Part shown: one piece after another, positions 1 to 8,158 of the stretch
Numbering within the stretch: position 1 is the stretch's first letter
Layout: each line of letters begins with the position of its first letter
NCBI RefSeq assembly: GCF_029016485.1
Contig: NZ_CP092106.1
Coordinates: 992,001 to 1,056,000 of the forward strand
Length of the DNA: 64,000 nt
Direction: 5' to 3'
Source: Vibrio sp. JC009
GTDB taxonomy: Bacteria; Pseudomonadota; Gammaproteobacteria; Enterobacterales; Vibrionaceae
Notes under the pieces: model-generated
Told to the model about the DNA's origin: nothing
Databases searched by the model: none
Seen by the model: the letters and a program-made list of their open reading frames with translations, nothing else
Made by a program: the position numbers and the translations under genes

Positions 1-2
1 TT

Positions 3-563
3 CAGGAAGCCTGGCGTCAGGAAGCCAGAAATATTGTGGTGATACGTACGGAGTCTCTGTGCGAAGAAGAAAAGGCTATCTCTGAGTCCGGTGTAGATTA
101 CCAGTTTCTAAGAGAGCCCGTTGCTTTGTTGCAGCTGCACTGGCAGGAGAAGCTACAGGAGTGGAAAAGGGACTGGAGTGAGTTCTGGCAGGAGCAGTTA
201 GACAAGTCAAAAGAGAAGAAGATACATAAGGTGCATCTGAATATGTTAAATGGCGGAAGGTGGCTGTTTGGCGGTGAGGATGTTTTCCGCCTGAGTCATC
301 TGTTTGGCGATAAGTTTGATTCAGGTATCGCTGATTTGGTAATGGTTCATTACCAGACTTATTCACTGACCCAGGAGTTTTTGCATAACCCGCCGGATGA
401 CTGTTTTATCGTACAGATTTCACCGCAGGAGCCGCTGAGGTCATCAGCACTGCTGAGCAACAAAGAGGATCTGCTCTTTGATTATGAGCAGGGGCTGACC
501 GCCGGTTATAAGTTTATTGAGACTTATGTTGAGAGCCGAAAGCAGCTTTGGCTGGAGAAATAG
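3..563 (+). CDS. Patatin-like phospholipase, C-terminal part (5' end outside window)
   Basis: The reading frame is open to the window edge, so the gene starts upstream and only about 187 C-terminal codons are visible. The GTG at 36 is probably not the true start because the frame continues before it with residues typical of this family (IVVIRT, the strand after the catalytic-Asp loop of patatin-like enzymes). The distal part, from about VHYQTY to the end, resembles the C terminus of E. coli YjjU, a predicted patatin/RssA-type esterase. The Ser-Asp dyad would lie upstream and cannot be seen. Expected role is lipid acyl hydrolysis, but the substrate is unknown. It converges on pykA, with a structured repeat between them. 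Confidence 0.7.
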   Translation, partial: QEAWRQEARNIVVIRTESLCEEEKAISESGVDYQFLREPVALLQLHWQEKLQEWKRDWSEFWQEQLDKSKEKKIHKVHLNMLNGGRWLFGGEDVFRLSHLFGDKFDSGIADLVMVHYQTYSLTQEFLHNPPDDCFIVQISPQEPLRSSALLSNKEDLLFDYEQGLTAGYKFIETYVESRKQLWLEK

Positions 564-585
564 CTGCCTTTGGTTGACGCTGTCC

Positions 586-692
586 GGGTAACAGGCAGGT
601 ATCGAACACAGACACGCATAGATACTTCCATGTAGCTCTGCTTTGCCATCCATGGCAAAGAAGGTCTGCTTATCGATACCTGCCTGCTACCC
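586..692. repeat. Structured palindromic repeat, copy 1 (three-way-junction family)
   Basis: A 107-bp element whose ends form a 20-bp inverted repeat (586-605 with 673-692, one mismatch), with core CAGGCAGGTATCGA. Inside are two hairpins: TAC-TTCCAT-GTA at 623-634 and CTTTGCC-ATCCAT-GGCAAAG at 641-660. A diverged copy at 4747-4855 keeps the fold. It sits between the convergent 3' ends of the phospholipase gene and pykA, so it may act as a terminator or 3'-end structure. It does not match ERIC or integron attC sites as I know them. Confidence 0.75.
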
Positions 693-708
693 TAGTTAGT
701 GCGAATTA

Positions 709-2154
709 CTAATCCACTTTCAAAATCCGCATACAGTTAGTACTTCCCACACTATCCATCACATCCCCCTGAGTAATAATGACCTGATCTCCGGGATCAA
801 GCAGGCCACGTTTTTTCAGGGTTTGAATCGCTGAAAGCGCAGAGGTTAAACCTGCATCAGCGATACTGTCGAAGTAAACCGGAGTTACGCCTCGGTAAAG
901 TGCTGCACGGTTTAGGGTGCCTTCATTTCTAGACAGAGCAAAAATAGGCAGACCTGAGCTGAGTCTTGACATCATCAGAGGTGTCCGTCCTGATTCTGTC
1001 AGGGTAATCATCGCCTTAACCCCTTCCATATGGTTTGCTGCATACATGGTGGACATAGCGATGGTTTCTTCTGAAGAAGCAAACTTGCGGTTCATGCGGT
1101 GACTGGACTTGTTGGCCGAGGCCATTTTTTCAGCGCCCATACAAACTTCGGCCATGGATTTCACTGTCTCAAGCGGGTAAGCGCCGACGGCGGTTTCCCC
1201 TGACAGCATTACCGCATCTGTGCCATCCAGAACGGCGTTTGCAACGTCCATCACTTCAGCACGGGTTGGCATTGGGCTGGTTATCATGGACTCCATCATT
1301 TGAGTCGCTGTGATTACAGTTCTGTTCAGGCTTCTGGTTCGCAGGATAAGCTGTTTTTGCACCCCGACAAGCTCAGGGTCACCGATTTCTACCCCCAGAT
1401 CGCCTCGGGCAACCATAACGGCATCAGAAGCTAAAATAATATCATCGATGCTTTCCGGGTCTGCGACGGTTTCTGCTCTTTCAACCTTGGCAACCAGTTT
1501 GGCCTCAAGACCTTCGTCCCGGGCAAGACGGCGGGCGTAATTCATATCGTCGCCATTTCTCGGGAAAGAGACCGCAAGGTAGTCCACCTTCATCTCGGCA
1601 GCGGTTTTGATATCCTGTTTATCTTTTTCTGTTAATGCATCAGCAGACAGGCCTCCGCCTTTCTTGTTGATGCCTTTGTTGTTGGAAAGCGGGCCGCCGA
1701 CCAGAACTTCCGTGTAAACTTTAGTTTTATCAACGGACATGACTTTTAGTTGAACCCGTCCGTCATCAAGTAGCAGAATATCGCCGTTGGCCACATCCTG
1801 AGGAAGTTCTTTATAGTCCAGTCCAACGGCATCGATATCGCCTTCTCCTGCACCAAGTTCACTGTCTAAGATAAATTTATCGCCGACATTAAGTTGAATT
1901 TTTCCGTCCTTGAAGGTAGAAACGCGGATTTTTGGACCCTGAAGGTCGCCCAGAATAGCGACGTGTTTGTTGAGCTTTGCTGCAATCTCTCTGACTTGTT
2001 TGGTTCGTTTGATATGGCCTTCTGCACTTCCGTGGGAGAAGTTCATCCTCACTACATTTACACCAGCTGCTATGATCTCTTCAAGGACGTTATCTTTATC
2101 CGTTGCCGGACCAAGCGTGGTAACAATTTTTGTTCTTCTGAGTTTTTTACCCAT
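709..2154 (-). CDS. pykA: Pyruvate kinase, PykA type
   Basis: Cytosolic glycolytic enzyme converting phosphoenolpyruvate and ADP to pyruvate and ATP. The 481-residue protein matches E. coli PykA nearly end to end: N-terminal [13 protein letters not shown], the substrate-loop [17 protein letters not shown], the Mg-binding VAKVERAE and [10 protein letters not shown], and the active-site [10 protein letters not shown]. It resembles PykA more than PykF, so AMP/sugar-phosphate activation is expected from the family. The start is supported by GGAG seven bases upstream of the ATG at 2154. It is divergent from mlc, a sugar-PTS regulator, which fits coordinated carbon control across the shared 241-bp gap. 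Confidence 0.96.
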   Translation of the reverse strand: MGKKLRRTKIVTTLGPATDKDNVLEEIIAAGVNVVRMNFSHGSAEGHIKRTKQVREIAAKLNKHVAILGDLQGPKIRVSTFKDGKIQLNVGDKFILDSELGAGEGDIDAVGLDYKELPQDVANGDILLLDDGRVQLKVMSVDKTKVYTEVLVGGPLSNNKGINKKGGGLSADALTEKDKQDIKTAAEMKVDYLAVSFPRNGDDMNYARRLARDEGLEAKLVAKVERAETVADPESIDDIILASDAVMVARGDLGVEIGDPELVGVQKQLILRTRSLNRTVITATQMMESMITSPMPTRAEVMDVANAVLDGTDAVMLSGETAVGAYPLETVKSMAEVCMGAEKMASANKSSHRMNRKFASSEETIAMSTMYAANHMEGVKAMITLTESGRTPLMMSRLSSGLPIFALSRNEGTLNRAALYRGVTPVYFDSIADAGLTSALSAIQTLKKRGLLDPGDQVIITQGDVMDSVGSTNCMRILKVD

Positions 2155-2304
2155 GGGGCTACTCCATGTAGTTTATAGTCATTTTTGAGTATATGTGATT
2201 GCGCAAAAATTGTTGATCCTGCATTAAAAAATCTGAGGGGTAGGCAGCTGGAATATTTATTCGGGAATAAATATTGGATTTTTAACCGGTAATTTCCTTT
2301 TGTG

Positions 2305-2320
2305 CGTGACGTGGGTCACG
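2305..2320. promoter_or_regulatory. Candidate CRP site in the pykA-mlc gap
   Basis: CGTGA-N6-TCACG is a perfectly symmetric half-site pair with the 6-bp spacing of the CRP consensus TGTGA-N6-TCACA. It lies in the divergent gap between a glycolytic gene and mlc. The two outermost T/A positions differ from consensus, so binding is plausible but unproven. Confidence 0.4.
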
Positions 2321-2344
2321 GCAATCCAGTAAATGACTTCACAA

Positions 2345-2372
2345 TTAGTTCGCAAAGTAAAAAAATTAATCG
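2345..2372. promoter_or_regulatory. Candidate Mlc operator (possible autoregulation)
   Basis: A TTCGCAAAGTAAAA core at 2349-2362 with A/T-rich flanks resembles Mlc/NagC-type operators read from the other strand (TTTTACTTTGCGAA). It lies about 35-50 bp before the mlc start, where autorepression would be expected. The call rests on resemblance to a remembered consensus. Confidence 0.35.
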
Positions 2373-2395
2373 CTTAATACTATTTGGAGTAGAAG

Positions 2396-3610
2396 ATGTA
2401 CATGGCTCAACCCGGCCATATTGATCATATCAAACAGATCAATGCAGGCCGTGTATACAGACTGATTGATGCTTACGGACCGATTTCCAGGATAGATCTG
2501 TCCAAAATCAGTGAGCTAGCTCCTGCCAGTATCACTAAAATCACCCGTGAGCTTATCGATGCCCAGCTAATCCACGAAACTGTGGTTCAGGAAGCCACCA
2601 GTCGTGGGCGGCCTGCAGTCGGTTTGCAGACAATAAATGAAGGCTGGCAGTTCCTTTCCCTGCGTCTGGGACGAGGTTATCTTGCTATCGCACTTCATAA
2701 CCTGGGCGGTGATGTTCTGGTCGATACGAAAATCGATGTTCACGAGGATGATCAGGATGATTTGCTGGCGCGTCTTCTGCATGAAATAGATGAATTCTTC
2801 CAAACCTATTCAAACCAGCTGGACAGAGTGACCAGTATTGCAGTAACTCTTCCGGGACAAGTGAATGAAGCAACCGGTATTGTGCTTCAGATGCCTTACT
2901 ATAATGTGAAGAACCTGGCTCTTGGTCCTGCCATTTACGAAGCAACCGGTCTGCCGGTATTTATGGCTAACGATACCCATGCCTGGGCTCTGGCGGAAAA
3001 GCTGTTTGGTAACTCTCAGAAAAACGATAACTCTGTTCTGATTTCCATTCACCACGGTCTTGCGGCGGGGATTATCCTTGATGGGCACCTTCTTCAGGGA
3101 CGCAATGGCAACATTGGTGAGTTGGGCCATATTCAGATAGATCCTAATGGTAAGCTCTGCAGTTGCGGTAACTATGGTTGCTTAGATACGGTTGCAAGCT
3201 CAAAAGCTATCAGGGAAGAGGTGACCGAGCGGCTTGAAAATGGTGAAGCGTCCAGCCTTTCTCTGGATAATATCACCATTGAAAACATCTGTTCTGCCGC
3301 TGCGGCAGGGGATAAGCTTGCCGTTGAGGTCATCGAAAAACTGGGTCAGCATCTTGGCAGCGCCATTTCCATTGTGATTAACCTGTTCAACCCTGAAATC
3401 GTTCTGATTGGTGGTGTTGTGAACCAGGCGAAATCTGTCCTTTATCCGGCGATTGAATCAAGCATTAAACAGCGCTCATTACCTTTCTACTATGAAAACC
3501 TGGAATTGGTAGAGAGCCGGTTCTACAAGCAGGCAACCATGCCGGGTGCGGCCTTGATTAAGCAGGCGATGTATGATGGCCTGTTGCTGATGAGCGTTAT
3601 CGACGGCTAG
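2396..3610 (+). CDS. mlc: ROK-family transcriptional repressor Mlc
   Basis: Global repressor of PTS sugar genes, relieved in enterobacteria by sequestration to dephosphorylated PtsG. The 404-residue protein aligns with E. coli Mlc over its whole length: N-terminal winged helix (about residues 15-75, with SRIDLSKISELAPASITKI), then a ROK fold. The structural zinc site is complete: H245 in GELGHIQ and C255, C257, C262 in CSCGNYGC. GGAG six bases before the ATG at 2396 supports the first of two nearby ATGs. The gene is monocistronic and divergent from pykA, with candidate CRP and Mlc sites upstream. NagC is a paralogue, but the N-terminal QPGHIDHIKQ sequence favours Mlc. Confidence 0.92.
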   Translation: MYMAQPGHIDHIKQINAGRVYRLIDAYGPISRIDLSKISELAPASITKITRELIDAQLIHETVVQEATSRGRPAVGLQTINEGWQFLSLRLGRGYLAIALHNLGGDVLVDTKIDVHEDDQDDLLARLLHEIDEFFQTYSNQLDRVTSIAVTLPGQVNEATGIVLQMPYYNVKNLALGPAIYEATGLPVFMANDTHAWALAEKLFGNSQKNDNSVLISIHHGLAAGIILDGHLLQGRNGNIGELGHIQIDPNGKLCSCGNYGCLDTVASSKAIREEVTERLENGEASSLSLDNITIENICSAAAAGDKLAVEVIEKLGQHLGSAISIVINLFNPEIVLIGGVVNQAKSVLYPAIESSIKQRSLPFYYENLELVESRFYKQATMPGAALIKQAMYDGLLLMSVIDG

Positions 3611-3780
3611 TTGAGCTTATTCGCACAATCTGGCAAAAATATTCAGATATTTATAAAACTGTTTATACTGCAATGATGATTCAGTGAAGTCGCATTATTC
3701 TTATAAAATTATTTAAGATGATGGGACGATTCATTTGTATAATTATGTAACAAGCTTTCAGTTATTTAGAGAGAAATGGT

Positions 3781-4728
3781 ATGTCCGGAGTTTTGAGCAC
3801 TGTCGATCAAAGAACAAATCTGGTTGGTGAAAACCGTCTGGAACTGCTTCTGTTTAAACTTAATAGTCGTCAGATATTCGCTATTAATGTATTCAAAGTA
3901 AAAGAAGTTCTTAAGGTTCCGCCTCTGACTAAGATGCCGGGTGCTCATTACCATGTTACCGGTGTAGCGTCACTTCGTGGTGAGTCTGTTCCTGTTATCG
4001 ATTTAAGAGCGGCAATCGGCTTTCCTCCGGCAAGAATTGAGAGCCCGGAAGAGAACCTGATCATCACTGAGTATAACCGTTCGGTTCAGGGCTTTTTGGT
4101 TGGTCAGGTGCTTAATATTGTCAATACCGCATGGACTGAAATCGAGCCGCCACCAAGCACTGCTGGCCGTTCTAACTTTTTGACCGCGATTACTCAGGTT
4201 GAGGTTGATGGCGCCAAAGAGATTGTTGAGATTATCGACGTAGAAAAGGTTCTGGCTCAGATTATTGATTACGACATTACGATTTCTGAAGAGGTGCTGG
4301 ATCAGGAGTTGGTTGACCATATGGTTGGCAGAAATGTATTGATTGTCGATGATTCTTCAACTGCCCGGGCTCAGATTCGTGGCACTTTAGAACAGTTAGG
4401 CCTTAACATTATGGAATGTAGCGATGGCAAGCAGGCTCATGATTTGCTGAAACGCTGGGCTGATGAAGGCAAGGATATCTATCAGGAGATCATGATGCTG
4501 ATCACTGATGCCGAGATGCCTGAAATGGATGGTTACAGACTGACTTATGAAATCCGTAATGATGCCCGTATGGAGAACCTGTTTATTACTCTGAACACTT
4601 CTCTAAGCGGCAGCTTTAATGAGGCTATGGTTCAGAAGGTGGGTTGTAACCGCTTTATTTCCAAGTTCCAGCCTGATTTGCTGGTGGATGTGGTGCAGGA
4701 GAGAATGCGCCAGATTCTTGGAAGATAA
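3781..4728 (+). CDS. cheV: Chemotaxis protein CheV (CheW-receiver fusion)
   Basis: Coupling protein joining chemoreceptors to the CheA kinase, with a phosphorylatable receiver thought to buffer or adapt signalling. Residues ~18-165 are a CheW domain and ~184-310 a receiver domain. The receiver has the acidic pair D190/D191, phospho-acceptor D243 in LITDAEMPEMDG, the switch position S274 and the conserved K295 in FISKF, so it should be phosphorylatable. Length (315) is typical. A GAGAGA stretch precedes the ATG. No chemotaxis neighbours are present, so it is a stand-alone gene; Vibrios usually carry several cheV paralogues and I cannot tell which this is. Confidence 0.92.
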   Translation: MSGVLSTVDQRTNLVGENRLELLLFKLNSRQIFAINVFKVKEVLKVPPLTKMPGAHYHVTGVASLRGESVPVIDLRAAIGFPPARIESPEENLIITEYNRSVQGFLVGQVLNIVNTAWTEIEPPPSTAGRSNFLTAITQVEVDGAKEIVEIIDVEKVLAQIIDYDITISEEVLDQELVDHMVGRNVLIVDDSSTARAQIRGTLEQLGLNIMECSDGKQAHDLLKRWADEGKDIYQEIMMLITDAEMPEMDGYRLTYEIRNDARMENLFITLNTSLSGSFNEAMVQKVGCNRFISKFQPDLLVDVVQERMRQILGR

Positions 4729-4746
4729 CTCAGAACTTCCGCGCAC

Positions 4747-4855
4747 CAGGTGGCATACAGGTATCGAACACAAACACGCATGAACCCATCCATGGGGCTC
4801 CACCGTGCCTTCCCTGGCACGGAGGGTTTGCTTATCGATACCTGCATGCCACCTG
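4747..4855. repeat. Structured palindromic repeat, copy 2 (three-way-junction family)
   Basis: A 109-bp relative of the element at 586-692. The outer inverted repeat is 4747-4767 with 4835-4855 (one mismatch), ending in CAGGTATCGA. Inner hairpins are CCC-ATCCAT-GGG at 4785-4796 and CCGTGCC-TTCCCT-GGCACGG at 4803-4822. Stem bases differ from copy 1 while pairing and loop lengths are kept. It again occupies a convergent gap, here cheV/dnaE2. Confidence 0.75.
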
Positions 4856-4875
4856 CTAACCATTTCAGGACTAAT

Positions 4876-7800
4876 TTAATGAAAATCCCGCGACTTACTT
4901 GCCAGCTCAGCAAGACTACCGGTTAAGTCAATCAGCTTCCCCGCAATCACATGCGTTACCTTCCCGTCATGCTCAAGAATCCCTTTTACCTTTAGTATTT
5001 TAGAAGAAAGGTAAGCCTGCTTTTGTGCCTTGGCTGTGCCTGCCCATACAACGACATTGACGTTGCCTGTATCATCTTCAAGGGTAAAAAAGGTTACCCC
5101 GGCGGCGGTGGCGGGTGATTGCCTGCCGGTAACCACTCCGACAACGGTAACCAGCGATTTATGTGGCAGGGTCAGCAGATCTTTCTGCCGGGTAAAGCGG
5201 CCCAGGGCTCCTGCCTGATCCAGCAGGGTTACCGGATGAGTTTGCAGGGACAGGCCTGTGGCAGCATAGTCTTCAATCAGAGTATCGTAATCACTGACCT
5301 GATGCTGATATTGAGAAGGCGCTTGCTGGTACTGTTCAAACAGTGGCAGCTCGTTAATGGAGTCCATCAGATCCCAGCGCGCAGCATATCTGTCTCCGGA
5401 TAAGGATTTAAAGGCATCGGCAGAAGCCAGGGCTTCGATGTCGCTCTGGTTTAATCCGCTGTTTTTTATCTGGGACAGATTGGTAAACGAGGATTTGCTT
5501 CTCAGGCTGATAATCAGTCTTGCCCCTTTGGCTGATAAACCTTTAACCAGTCTTAGCCCCAGCCGGATAGCAAACTGTCTCTGTGGATTGTTATTACCGT
5601 TTTCATAAGAGAGCCGAACAATAGTGTGGTCATAGTCCGAATGATTAACACAGACCGGAAGTACCGTAATCTGATGTCTTCTGGCATCCTGAATCAGTTG
5701 TGAAGGGCTGTAAAAGCCCATTGACTGACTGTTTAACAACGAGGTGTAGAAGACCTCTGGATAATAGTACTTCAACCAGGAAGAGCAGTAGGCAAGCACT
5801 GCAAATGAGGCGGAGTGACTTTCCGGAAAACCGTACTCACCAAAACCGCAGATTTGCTCAAAGATACGCTCTGCAAATTCAGCTTCATAGCCCCTTTCCA
5901 GCATGCCGTTTATCAGCTTTGCTTTAAATTTAAATATATTGCCGTTTTTCTTCCACGCCGCCATTGCCCGGCGCAGTTGATCCGCTTCACCACCGGTAAA
6001 ACCGGCGGCAACCATTGCGAGTTTGATCACCTGCTCCTGAAAAATCGGTACGCCCATGGTCCGGTCCAGTACTTCTCTCACCTCTTCGGAAGGAAAGGTG
6101 ACTTCTTCCTTGCCGTCACGCCGTTTTAAAAATGGATGCACCATATCGCCCTGAGTTGGCCCCGGGCGGACAATGGCTATCTGGATCACCAGATCGTAAT
6201 ATTTGGCCGGTCTGAGGCGCGGCAACATGCTCATCTGCGCACGGGATTCGATCTGAAACACGCCGACGGTATCGGCTTTTTGTATCATGCCGTAGACATT
6301 GGGATCATCTTGTCTCCGGGTAATGTCGGCAATGGTTAGTCTCTGGCCGTAATTCTCTTCAATCAGGGAGAAGCATTTACGTATGGCGCTTAACATGCCA
6401 AGCGCCAGCACATCGACTTTCAGCAGGCCAAGGCTTTCCAGATCGTCCTTGTCCCACTGAATAACAGTTCGCTCCTGCATGGAGGCATTTTCAACCGGCA
6501 CCAGCTCATACAGCGGGCCTGCTGATATAACAAAGCCGCCCACATGCTGGGAGAGGTGTCTTGGAAAACCAAGAATGTCATTGACCAACTCGATAAACTG
6601 CTGACCTTTGCTGGAGTCCGGATTCAGCCCAAGTTCGGTAATCTGAGCCTGCCAGCCAACAGAGCGGTCTCTGTGGTTGATGTTTTTAATAAAGAAATCC
6701 AGCTGGTTTTCCGAAATACCCAGCGCTTTGCCCACATCCCTGACGGCACTTTTAAAGCGGTAGCTGATCACAGTTGCGGCAATGGCGGCTCGTTCCCGGC
6801 CATATTTCTGGTAGATATACTGGATAACCTCTTCCCGTCGCTCATGTTCAAAATCAACGTCGATATCCGGCGGCTCTTTCCGTTCGAGACTGATAAAGCG
6901 CTCAAAGAGTACGGATATCTGCCTTGGATCTACTGAGGTGATTTCCAGGCAGTAACAAACCACAGAGTTGGCCGCAGAGCCCCGCCCCTGGTAGAGAATG
7001 CCTCTCTGTTTTGCGAACATCACCAGATCGTGAATGGTCAGAAAGAAGAAGGGGTATTTCAGTTTTTCAATCAGCTCCAGTTCCTTGCTGATGGTCTGTT
7101 CGATATCTGCCGGAACGCCTTCCGGGAAACGAATTTTTTTCCCTTTTTCTACCAGTTTCCGGAGATAAGCCATTGGCGTATTTCCTTCAGGAACCAGCTC
7201 TGCCGGATACTCGTATTGCAGATCGTCCAGACAGAATTCACAGAGGCCTGCGATATGATGACTCTCTGCCAGCCATTGCTCCGGGAATATTTTTCCTAGT
7301 TTTTCTTTCGGTCTGAGGCTGCGTTCAGTATTGGTTATCAGGTGTTTTTTGGCTTTGGTAACGGTTGTATTTAAACGGATAGCGGTCAGTGTATGCTGCA
7401 GAGGCAAGCGGGTCGCCGAATGCATAAGCACACCGCCACAGGCAGTAACGGGGAGCTGAAAGCGTTCAGAGAGCATCTGGCAGTATTCGGTAAAGGCTTT
7501 GTCTGTGCTCTGTAAGTGGCGCTGCACTCCGATCCACAGCCTGTCCTGATGATGCTTGGATAACCAGTCTCCCCACTGAATATCGGCGTGTTTTTGCTGC
7601 GGAAGCCAGATAACCAGGCAGTGTTTTAGTGACATAAGGTCCCACTCAGAGAGGTTATAGGTGCCTTTTTCGGCTCTTCTTCTGGCATTGGTAATCACCC
7701 GGCAAAGCTCTGCATAAGCACTGCGATCCGGGCAGAGCAGTATGATCTGGCATTCAGAATTCAGCCAGAACATACTGCCGGTCATCAGCTTTATTCTCAG

Positions 7801-7974
7801 TTTGTGATCTTTTATGGCGGTATGAGCTCTAACCACACCGGCAACAGAGCATTCGTCGGTAATGGCAATAGCCGAATAACGAAGAAAATCCGCCTGCAGC
7901 ACCAGCTCCTCCGCATGGGAGGCTCCGGTTAGGAAGGAAAAGTTGGTTTGGCAGAATAGTTCGGCGTAGTTCAT
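4876..7974 (-). CDS. dnaE2: Error-prone DNA polymerase III alpha subunit DnaE2 (ImuC)
   Basis: Catalytic subunit of the damage-induced mutasome, doing error-prone translesion synthesis together with ImuA and ImuB. The 1032-residue C-family polymerase has a degenerate N-terminal PHP domain (FCQTNFSFLTGASH, lacking the usual metal His), the catalytic acidic motif PDIDVDF at ~369-375, a further Asp at 521 in LLKVDVLALG, and a C-terminal OB fold (~935-1010). Replicative DnaE is longer (~1160), which supports DnaE2. It is the third gene of imuA-imuB-dnaE2, but a GGCCCTGGG repeat fills the 184-bp imuB-dnaE2 gap. CCAGG from that repeat lies at Shine-Dalgarno distance from the ATG. Confidence 0.96.
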   Translation of the reverse strand: MNYAELFCQTNFSFLTGASHAEELVLQADFLRYSAIAITDECSVAGVVRAHTAIKDHKLRIKLMTGSMFWLNSECQIILLCPDRSAYAELCRVITNARRRAEKGTYNLSEWDLMSLKHCLVIWLPQQKHADIQWGDWLSKHHQDRLWIGVQRHLQSTDKAFTEYCQMLSERFQLPVTACGGVLMHSATRLPLQHTLTAIRLNTTVTKAKKHLITNTERSLRPKEKLGKIFPEQWLAESHHIAGLCEFCLDDLQYEYPAELVPEGNTPMAYLRKLVEKGKKIRFPEGVPADIEQTISKELELIEKLKYPFFFLTIHDLVMFAKQRGILYQGRGSAANSVVCYCLEITSVDPRQISVLFERFISLERKEPPDIDVDFEHERREEVIQYIYQKYGRERAAIAATVISYRFKSAVRDVGKALGISENQLDFFIKNINHRDRSVGWQAQITELGLNPDSSKGQQFIELVNDILGFPRHLSQHVGGFVISAGPLYELVPVENASMQERTVIQWDKDDLESLGLLKVDVLALGMLSAIRKCFSLIEENYGQRLTIADITRRQDDPNVYGMIQKADTVGVFQIESRAQMSMLPRLRPAKYYDLVIQIAIVRPGPTQGDMVHPFLKRRDGKEEVTFPSEEVREVLDRTMGVPIFQEQVIKLAMVAAGFTGGEADQLRRAMAAWKKNGNIFKFKAKLINGMLERGYEAEFAERIFEQICGFGEYGFPESHSASFAVLAYCSSWLKYYYPEVFYTSLLNSQSMGFYSPSQLIQDARRHQITVLPVCVNHSDYDHTIVRLSYENGNNNPQRQFAIRLGLRLVKGLSAKGARLIISLRSKSSFTNLSQIKNSGLNQSDIEALASADAFKSLSGDRYAARWDLMDSINELPLFEQYQQAPSQYQHQVSDYDTLIEDYAATGLSLQTHPVTLLDQAGALGRFTRQKDLLTLPHKSLVTVVGVVTGRQSPATAAGVTFFTLEDDTGNVNVVVWAGTAKAQKQAYLSSKILKVKGILEHDGKVTHVIAGKLIDLTGSLAELASKSRDFH

Positions 7975-7981
7975 TTTTGTA

Positions 7982-8148
7982 CCTGGGTTATTAGGCCCTG
8001 GGTTTCTAGGCCCTGGGCCCTGGGATTCTTTGTTGCTGTAAGTAGTGTATTAACTTATACCCTTGTGTATACACAGATGCTTAGGCTCTTACTGTAGAGT
8101 AATAGCGCCCCCTTCCTAGGGCCCAGGGCCTATAGGGCGAAGCCCGTC
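7982..8148. repeat. GGCCCTGGG inverted-pair repeat, locus A (imuB-dnaE2)
   Basis: The left arm at 7993-8025 holds three GGCCCTGGG words. The right arm at 8115-8148 holds the inverse words plus the hairpin tip GGGCGAAGCCC. About 90 bp separate the arms. It lies inside an SOS operon, so it is probably transcribed and foldable. An extra CCTGGGT word at 7982-7988 gives CCAGG just upstream of dnaE2. Confidence 0.8.
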
Positions 8149-8158
8149 ACACCTCCCT

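Noticed and set aside
586..692. Integron attC/VCR site or ERIC element.
   Set aside because: No GTT-rich core sites as in attC, and no match to the ERIC consensus as I remember it; the fold is a three-way junction.
6544..6936. Long open frames antisense to dnaE2, ftsK, dinG and rpsA.
   Set aside because: Shadows of real coding frames; no ribosome sites or recognisable protein features.
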